64,000 nucleotides of DNA from Blepharisma stoltei. Its lineage: Eukaryota > Ciliophora > Heterotrichea > Heterotrichida > Blepharismidae. Of the stretch, positions 56,760-64,000 are shown in pieces; position 1 is the first letter of the stretch, and each line of letters opens with the position of its first letter. The DNA is taken from contig CAJZBQ010000056.1 of NCBI GenBank assembly GCA_914767885.1, forward strand, positions 620,001-684,000. The letters are read 5' to 3'. The notes beneath the pieces are model-generated. The model worked only from the letters and a program-made list of their open reading frames with translations, searched no databases and was not told the DNA's origin. The translations under genes were made by a program, and so were the position numbers.

Positions 56760-58486
56760 ATGGTAAGCGTTGAAAGTGGCTTGCTGCAGCTTATGCTTGC
56801 ATCGCCCCCTAGCACACAATACTGGCTGATTGGGACTGATTTTCACGCCATCAACATGATTCCTTTAATTCCAATTGAAGAAGCCAAAGCATTGATTCCT
56901 GGAGGTCTTGATGTTCTGGGCCAATTTTACTCTTCTGACCAGATGGCTGACTATTTGAAGATAAGCCGAGACCTGAATATGAATCCTGCGATGTACATTG
57001 TTAAGCAGAATGAAATTTGCATAAGCTACATAGTTGAAGGGCCACTTTTATCACAGAAAGACATTTCTGCAAGAGAAGCTCCTCAATTCACAGTCTTGTT
57101 TTCTCATTCTGTCTTGCCAGTCTTTAGTTTAACACAGCCGAATTGTTTTTCTTATATCAACCGAACAGTCTTATTTCAGTTTGGAAGCCAATATGTGGAG
57201 CTTTCAAATGAGCCGACTTGAAATTCGCTCGGAATAAAAGGCCAAAGCTTAAATCCTGTACAAATCCTTTATAAATTGACAGAAGAAGGCGATGGAAATG
57301 CTCCATTGTTAGAAATTTTGCCGCAGACGAGGTCTTATTCTCTTGACATTTCCTGATGCAGCGCATTCAAGGAATCTAAAAGTTTGGTGGATGCTCTTGA
57401 AATTCATCTTGACAAGCTAAAAGAAATTGCAATGTATATCATAAACTGCTTGAAAGAAAATCCGACAAAGTCCGCTTCTTGCTACTGCTTTTACAATGAC
57501 TATTGCAGCCACCCTTTTAACGTCGTCTACTTATTTAATGAATGGGAAGAAGAAGGCGAAGAACTCCTAGCTCAAAGGAGAAGAATTCATGAGCTGCTTA
57601 GGTTTCCCCTAGACTGGCCTCTGGTTAGAAGCTACTGTACAATAACTGAGCCTCAAGGACTTAGGGATATTCATCTTCCTCTGCTTAAAAGGACTTCAAA
57701 AGATGTCGGCACAAAGTATTGTGTGAGAGGCCACTATTCTTATTTTCATTACTCTCAGGATGGATTCGATGATAGAGGCTGGGGCTGCGCCTATAGAAGC
57801 TTGCAGACCTTGATTTCGTGGATCCGTGAGCAAAAGTTTATTTCAAAAGAAATCCCATCACATTATCAGATTCAAAAAATACTTGAAGAGGCTGGAGACA
57901 AGCCAAAAGAATTTATAGGCAGCAAAGAGTGGATCGGAGCATTTGAAGTCATGCTCATTCTTGATCTTTACTGTGGGATTACCTGCAAAATCATGAACTT
58001 AGCATCTGGAGGTTAATGATATTTTTTGGTCGTGATTTTTCCTCAACAGACATATCCTAGATACATTTGTTCAAAAGTTGTTTTTCGTCAGGCATTTGCC
58101 TGCTATTTTTTGACCAAAGTGACTGACTAGAAAAATTTCAACTAATTGACACCAAAAATGGCTTCAAGAGCAAATGTCCCCAAGGAAAAATAATGCATTC
58201 TGGAGCTGAATTCTCCTCAAAAGGAAGGGAACTTGCAGCGCATTTTACTGATGAAGGAAGCCCTGTAATGATAGGAGGAGGTGTTTTAGCTTACACCCTT
58301 CTAGGTGTAGATTATAACGAAGACACTGGCGACACCCGCTTTTTAATTCTCGATCCTCACTACACAGGAGCAGATGTCCCGAAAACTATCCTGGACAAAG
58401 GATGGTGCGCTTGGAAAAGTGCTGATATTTTTAGGCAAGACTCCTTCTACAACCTTTGCCTGCCCCAAAGACCCAGATACATTTAA
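56760..58486 (+). CDS. Ufm1-specific protease 2-like
   Basis: 510 residues after removal of 58012-58205. The C-terminal peptidase (C78) has the catalytic Cys in [15 protein letters not shown], then [23 protein letters not shown] and the Asp/His pair LDPHYTGAD, ending NLCLPQRP. The N-terminal 280 residues are the weakly conserved UfSP2 extension. It would mature UFM1 and remove it from targets at the ER. The insert falls at [12 protein letters not shown]. Confidence 0.92.
58012..58205. mobile_element. 194-bp IES with TCTGGAG duplication
   Basis: Direct repeat TCTGGAG at 58005-58011 and 58199-58205; no TA in the repeat. Only this join restores the UfSP2 frame. The ends are not clearly inverted, and a TAATG repeat close by is out of frame. 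Confidence 0.8.
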
Positions 58487-58506
58487 TAGTAATAATTATT
58501 AATTTT

Positions 58507-61500
58507 ATGGAAAAGGTGGAAGACCTATGATGGGAAGATGAAGTTAACGAAAAATACCAGCTTCTCAAAAAGTTCATGTATTCACTCTGGGTGATCGGGG
58601 TGAGCTTGCTGGTTTTCTTAAATGTGTTTTTTGATTCATTTTTTGAGTTCTTACCAATTCACCTCCCTTACCTTATTATTCATTCTATTGGCAGCTTTGG
58701 GACTTGGCTTATCGGCACAAAAAGTGTAACTTACAAATGCCTTTACTCAATTCTTTATTCAGAGTATGCAGGTTTCGTGTTTTGAACGATGGGGAATTAT
58801 GAATGAAGAGCTCACAGTATGCTATTTGAAATGATTTCTCTTATCTTTATAAACAGCTTTGAATTGCCATTTGTCAGGAAAGGATTTTTTAAAACCCTTA
58901 TAATTTTCAAGCATATTTTCCTGTGGTATTATTTGAAATCAGTGACTGGTGAACAGGAGTTTTCAGTTGACCACATGCCTCATTTAATTGCATTCCTTAC
59001 CTTATTTCTTTATAACTTGAATTCATACTATCTCAAAGAAAAATCCTTAAACCGATTTACGTATAGACGAAACCTGGAAATCGCTGAAGAACGGCTAGGA
59101 TTATTACTGAACTTGCACACTGATGGAATCCTGGTATTTTCTGAGAGCTCTGTTTTATACACTAACATCCATACAACCAGGCTGTTAGGATGCAGGCCAT
59201 GCGAGATAATAAATGAGCTCTCAAAAATTGAATACTGCAATGGGAAAAAATATTCAAGCTTAACTAGTTCAAATAAATTGATGGATGATGTCCATCTTAT
59301 TCACGTTTTACCTGCTGGTGAAGAAGTTATGCTTGGGATATGTCAAAGGCAAGGAAACAATCTAGAGTGGAAAGGAAGGAAATTGATGTTTGAAGGGTCA
59401 GAGTGCGTACTGCTGAGCATAAGGGATGTGAACCATATGATTCAGCTAGAGCAAACAATTTCTGATAACACTCTAAAGAATGTGCTTTTAAGATCTGTTT
59501 CTCATGAGTTGAGAACTCCAATTAATGCTATCACCTTCTTGACTGACAGCTTGATTTGTGAAAATAACACAATTGAAAGGGAGCTCTGTAAGCTGAAATT
59601 GGATATGATTTCGCTTTCTTCTAAACTCTTGCTTTCTCTTGTTAATGATTTATTAGACTATTCCAAGATGATAACTGGGGCTTTTTCAATCAAAAAGAGT
59701 TGTTTAATTACTCCCTGGAGCGGAAAAAAAAATTTTGTTCAAAGTTAATTTTTTTTTCAAAAAATTTCTATATAAATTTTTTTTCGAATTTTAAAAAAAT
59801 TCCATTTAACAAAAATTGAGCAAATAGTTATTTAATTTGTAAAATTTATATTTTAAAAGGCAATTTTATATATTAAACAGAATTATCAAGAGATTTCATC
59901 ATACTAATTACCACTTATATATATCAATTTTTTTTTCATAATAAATTGTTTATTTGTTCGTGGAGTTTTTTTTGAGCAAAAAAGGGATTTTTCCAATGGT
60001 TTTGTTCGTCACGGAGAGGGGAGTTAGATAATGCTTAAAACCATATACCACATAATCTATCAAGGCTTCCATCCCTACCTCAGAAAGCCTACCCACGAAA
60101 ATGGTGTTGGAATCAAGGCTGAATGGTCTTCTAGGCCTTCTGGATTCGATAGCTATCCTTCCGAATTTCGAACTTACCGCCATCACATATGGCATGCTAA
60201 AGATCCCAGTCTCCATTGGCTGATGTTAATGACATACGTTTTAATATTCAATTTCCCTAACGACAGGAGCCTCACACTGCATATCCTAGATTCTTGCTTC
60301 CTGCCATAGCTGGGATAAAATTACTAGATAAAGGCAAGTATTTAATCAATATTTGTCAAAGAAGATTTATATTTGGGAGAGCAGAGATACCAGATGACAC
60401 GATATTTTTTTTCATCGAAAAGGCAAAGTTCCGATTATACGAAGTCATAAATGATGCTATACAACTTATCAAACTCCAAGCTGAGAAAAAAGGACTAACA
60501 CTTATTTTAAGATATGATCCATCCTTGCCGCAATTTGTGTTCTCAGATTCGCTCAGACTGAAGCAAGCTCTTTTGAACCTTCTCAGCAACTCCTTAAAGT
60601 TCACAATAAAAGGATCAATTGAAGTTATATGTATAATGGGCATGAAGGGAAAATTAAAAATAAAAGTTAAGGACACAGGAATCGGGATTTCTGAAAACAA
60701 AATCAATGATCTTTTCAAAGAGTTCAATACAGAGAGGCATGAAACTCTGAATCCTCAAGGATGTGGGCTTGGCTTGTATATTTCCAGTAGAATTGTTAAA
60801 GATCTAGGTGGAGACTCAGTTAAAGTAAAATCTCAAATCGACGTCGGCTCTTCTTTTAGCTTTGAAATTGATATTTTTGAAGAAAATTCACTAGATCCTC
60901 ATCAATACGAATCTGGAAAAAGTTTTAGCACAGATGAGCAGAATTTTATAATATCTCCTCCAGATTTCCAAGCACTGTGTACAGAAAAGGAGCCCACTTC
61001 TGTTTTAATTGCAGACGATAATGATATTAATAGAATCATGCTGGGGAATCTGCTGTCAAAGTATAAAATCTCTTTTGATGAGGCTTGCACAGGAAAAGAA
61101 GCAATAAGGCTTGTTGAAAAAATGAGCAAACTCAATAGGCCATATAAAGTGATTATCATGGACGGAAGCATGCCTGAGTTAAATGGATGGGATGTATCAA
61201 ATCTTATAAACAGAATGTATTTCGAATATGAAATCAGCTATCTTCCAGTTATTATTGGGTATACAGCATTTAACTCTGAAGAAGAAATTACTTTGTGCTA
61301 CCAAAGCGGGGATAATTAAAATATGGCGTCTTCGTCTGGGCATGGCCTCCCGGCCATGTATACTCGACTCATATTTTTATTATATCCGGCAAGATTTTGC
61401 ATTTCAGAAACGGACGGCAATGCTAGGTAAGCAATTCTGGTTGTGCTCAGAGCCTAGCCCAAGTCTACTTTCGGGAATGTTTTTTCCTCATGGGAAAGGA

Positions 61501-61945
61501 GGCACGCAAGTTGGAAAGGGGAAGCTCAGCCAAGTCCGTTAGGTCCAATCGGGCAACTCCCTAGCGTGAAACTGGGCGTTACGTCCCAGGCTTCGTGTTT
61601 TTCCTTTTTGCCGAAAGCCTACCAGAAAATCCATTTTTTATGGATTTTTTCGGAATGGCAACCCATGTCCTCAAGCGAAGTAGCTCAGTCATGAGCCGCC
61701 TTAGTCGGCAACACTGTTCCGGAGGCGCGTACTGGAGATCGAGGCTGATTGGCCCCAGACGATCGGCGGGCCCTATGCGGCGAAGAAGCAGCGGGAAGCT
61801 CTGGGAGGGGTTACCCCGTGAATGGCGTTAAACACAGAATCTAATAAGTTAAGTTAAGTTAAGCTACCAAAGCGGGATGAGTTATTGCTTGTTGAAGCCT
61901 TGTAACCCAGATGAATTAATTTCCACAATCAGGAAATACATTTAA
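58507..61945 (+). CDS. Membrane hybrid histidine kinase with receiver domain
   Basis: 715 residues after removal of 59698-60422 and 61311-61876. Five or six N-terminal TM segments; a PAS-like region (LLLNLHTDGILVFSESSVLY); H-box SVSHELRTPINAI; N-box ALLNLLSNSLKF; G boxes KDTGIGIS and GCGLGLYISSR. The receiver domain has ADDNDINR, the phospho-acceptor Asp in IIMDGSMPELNGW, GYTAF and the conserved Lys of LLKPC. It should autophosphorylate and pass phosphate to its own receiver, then to an HPt protein. One insert cuts after the H-box, the other cuts the receiver. Confidence 0.93.
59698..60422. mobile_element. Composite insert in the kinase gene: MITE copy 11 plus an unclassified segment
   Basis: A MITE with TTA flanks occupies 59711-60026. 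An unrelated 390-bp segment with fortuitous ORFs continues to about 60422. AAAAG occurs at 59693-59697 and 60418-60422; joining there gives SIKKAKFRLYEVINDAI in frame. An alternative join at TT (59704-59705 / 60429-60430) is also in frame. Confidence 0.7.
61311..61876 (+). mobile_element. SINE/LINE-like retroposon copy D
   Basis: The 14-bp duplication GCTACCAAAGCGGG lies at 61297-61310 and 61863-61876. The start AATTAAAATATGGCGTCTTC is nearly identical to copy C for about 80 bp. The tail is repeated TAAGT. Excision gives LCYQSGMSYCLLKPC. Confidence 0.93.
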
Positions 61946-62665
61946 ATGCAATAATAATTAATTTTGGCATAATAATTTGGAACTAAGAGCCTATGATATC
62001 AATTTTCAAATAAAACAATTAGTATTATATTTAATTTCATTTCTAGACAGTAAATAAACGGCTACATGCTTTCCTCCTGCAAGTTTAGGCAGTAATTCAT
62101 TGCCTCCGAAAATGCTCAGAAATCTTTAAATTACCTGCGAATGTGTTATATTAAATAAAATCGACCAAATTCTCTCCATTACCTAAAGTAAAAAGCAAAA
62201 AAATGATCGCATATAGACTTATAGTATTTTTACTTACAAATTTCAATCATTTTTACTGAGCTTTTAAATGGCATTAAAGCTTAAAATAAACATTCATCGA
62301 AAATTACATTCGAAATTAATTGTGCAATGCATTATATCAAATTTAGTCAAATGCATCCTAAAACATGAATTATATTGATCTCTATGCAAAATTTTGTTCA
62401 CTAGTTAAGAAGAGGATTAAATGTAGAACTAAATTCCTTTTTAAGATGTGTTATAAGTATAGAACAATTTTGGGAAATTCAATCATCTTCTTAAAAGCCA
62501 ATATCCCATTTTTAGATATTCCTAATTATATTTTAAAAAATCCTATTTATTTAAAAATCGAAGCCTAGCTCTACAGCAAAGCTTCATTAGAATAAAATCA
62601 AGTAAGATTAAATTTTCTGATCTTCCCTAATAATTAAAGCTAATAAATTTCATTTAAAAAAGAAT
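61946..62665. other. AT-rich intergenic region
   Basis: One AT-rich ORF (62365-62568) has no coding character I trust. No repeat recognised. Confidence 0.4.
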
Positions 62666-63468
62666 ATGAGCAATCCAGATGAGTACATCTCAGTAATGAT
62701 AGAATCTGATGAAGCCTTTAGATCCCAGTTCGATCCGTCAAGCCAATCATATCACAATGGAGACCCCACACCAGTTCCTCTAGGCGGTGAGCGAGTACCC
62801 GAATCTATGCCGACAGCTTACGATCCCAATGGCTATCAGCAAGACACTCCAATGGATCCTGCTTACTATTATACTTAATCAACCCTTATAGCTTTCCATA
62901 TAGTCGATTTCTTAATGTCTAATTCAATTTTTTCCGATTTAATTATTTTTGGCTGTAAAATATGTTTGAAATTTCATCAAAAAGTGAATTAGTATGCAAT
63001 TAATCATGGCATAAAAGGCGAAATTGCAAAAATTACTTTAAAAATCAAGCTCACGAACCAATTAAAATCAAACCTAGTCCCCATCAATACTTGAGCGATG
63101 CTAGAAACCTCTTTCTCAATTTCAAAAAAGCTCTATCCCAAATCTGCCCAAATGTCGAAGCAGTTATGAGAGCTCGAAAATTTAAAGATCCAGTGAAAAA
63201 GCAGCAGGAAATGGAAAAAAGACATATGGGACTTCTTCAATCTTTAGAAGTAGCTCAAGGAATTGCAGTAGAGCTTTCACAGTACGTTGACGTGATTCCT
63301 GACTACGGAGAAGTGATCAACGAGGTTTTCCAAAGAGGACTGGTTGAGTACAATTCAAAAGATGAATATGGTGAATACATGCGCTATATGACCTTGCTGA
63401 CTCAGAGAGTATTCAAGGACAGCCAAGATATTTTGATGAGAATGAAAGTAATAAAAAGCCAATCGTAA
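62666..63468 (+). CDS. Putative small protein gene, probably interrupted
   Basis: An ATG-initiated frame (MSNPDEYISV..MDPAYYY) stops at 62878, and an ATG-less open frame reads ..SPHQYLSDARNLF.. to TAA 63468. TA at 62872-62873 joined to TA at 63063-63064 or 63075-63076 links them in frame (about 200 residues). The C-terminal part is helical. Function unknown; two separate genes remain possible. Confidence 0.5.
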
Positions 63469-64000
63469 TATTTATTTATTCAAAAATAAATATTTATGTT
63501 GCATATATAATTTGATATTTGCCTTTATTTAGATGAACATTTGAATAAAGCGCAGCTGAATTTTATATTATGAAATTAAAATTATATATTTTTATACTAA
63601 TCTATCAAATAAGAGTAGTCTTTCCCGTCTTCCCTCATTAAGAGTATTGCACGAGAATTCATACTTCACATAACACTGACAGTGTCTAGAATATCTCTAT
63701 ATTTTTTCCCTGCCCTCTGCACTTCTGGCAGCTGTAGTGTTTTAAAAGGCTTTAAATTCATGGAATTAATAAATCCTCCAAAAAAGCCTGCATCCAATTT
63801 TCAAATCCTAAGTGATTGGTCATCAGAGGAGTAAGAGACTAACCGAGTTCCGCATTTACTAACTCCCCCTTTTAAATTGAAACAAAAAATCCCGAAAAAT
63901 TGCATTTTTTAGCAGTAGCCCCCTTTAAATTGAACAAAATTTGTTTTTCAGTAGTAAAAATTTATAGATAAAAATACTAATTTTTATAATTATTTTTGAC
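63469..64000. other. Intergenic DNA ending in the start of another MITE-like repeat
   Basis: From about 63858, ACTCCCCCTTTTAAATTGAA and CCCCTTTAAATTGAACAAA recur. They resemble the TTAACTCCCTCCCTTTAAATT motif nested in the large element near 47595. This is probably a second MITE family, cut by the window end. Confidence 0.45.

Noticed and set aside
62365-62568. 67-codon ORF
   Set aside because: AT-rich with Ile/Lys/Tyr bias and no neighbour or motif support; a chance ORF is likely.
1-64000. CRISPR array, operon structure or bacterial origin
   Set aside because: Tiny spliceosomal introns, TGA=Trp, SDHA presequence, Rab, importin and UfSP2 genes make this eukaryotic nuclear DNA.

Overview
The window comes from a heterotrich ciliate nuclear genome, most likely Blepharisma or a close relative, and it looks like germline (micronuclear) DNA. 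Three things support this. (1) Conserved proteins read through TGA as tryptophan (Sec23-type zinc finger at 19194, importin-alpha, the MFS transporter, UfSP2), while genes end only at TAA or TAG. (2) Introns are GT..AG and only 15-16 nt long (nine seen, for example three in EF1-gamma). (3) Many conserved ORFs are broken by AT-rich, palindromic or retroposon-like inserts, and removing one insert plus one copy of its flanking repeat restores the exact frame and protein family. That is the signature of internal eliminated sequences (IESs) removed during development. The species and the nucleus are inferences; code, introns and inserts are read directly.

Layout. 1-9 kb: PHD/DDT chromatin protein broken by a retroposon plus a 1.7-kb long-TIR element; an EF-hand/C2/4-TM protein; zinc-knuckle and CCCH proteins. 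9-18 kb: EF1-gamma, SEL1/HRD3-like ERAD protein, coiled-coil and GAF proteins, ZIFL-type MFS transporter. 18-30 kb: Sec23-like zinc finger/vWA protein, a large membrane protein with three inserts, coiled-coil protein, MaoC hydratase, GPHR-like membrane protein. 30-38 kb: succinate dehydrogenase flavoprotein with two inserts, importin-alpha-like protein with a 3.0-kb giant palindrome. 38-45 kb: MBL-fold hydrolase, repeat-rich intergenic DNA, DOT1-like methyltransferase, 4-TM protein, Rab4-like GTPase with a palindromic insert, small proteins, MITEs. 45-54 kb: ankyrin protein with a 2.2-kb TIR element carrying a GGGGTG array, coiled-coil protein, U2AF65-like splicing factor. 54-64 kb: TTL-domain protein with a signal/anchor, UfSP2-like protease, hybrid histidine kinase with two large inserts, and a last small gene.

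The genes are ordinary cellular functions packed tightly (5-90 bp gaps in places) with no operon-like logic. The unusual content is the eliminated-DNA layer: a MITE family of about 230-390 bp with TTA/TA junctions; a 228-bp palindrome whose arms resemble a tRNA acceptor/T-arm minihelix; a 233-bp palindrome; 500-590-bp SINE/LINE-like retroposons with tandem-repeat tails and 12-16-bp target-site duplications; and three large long-TIR elements with 6-9-bp duplications that contain no TA. No transposase or excisase gene is visible.
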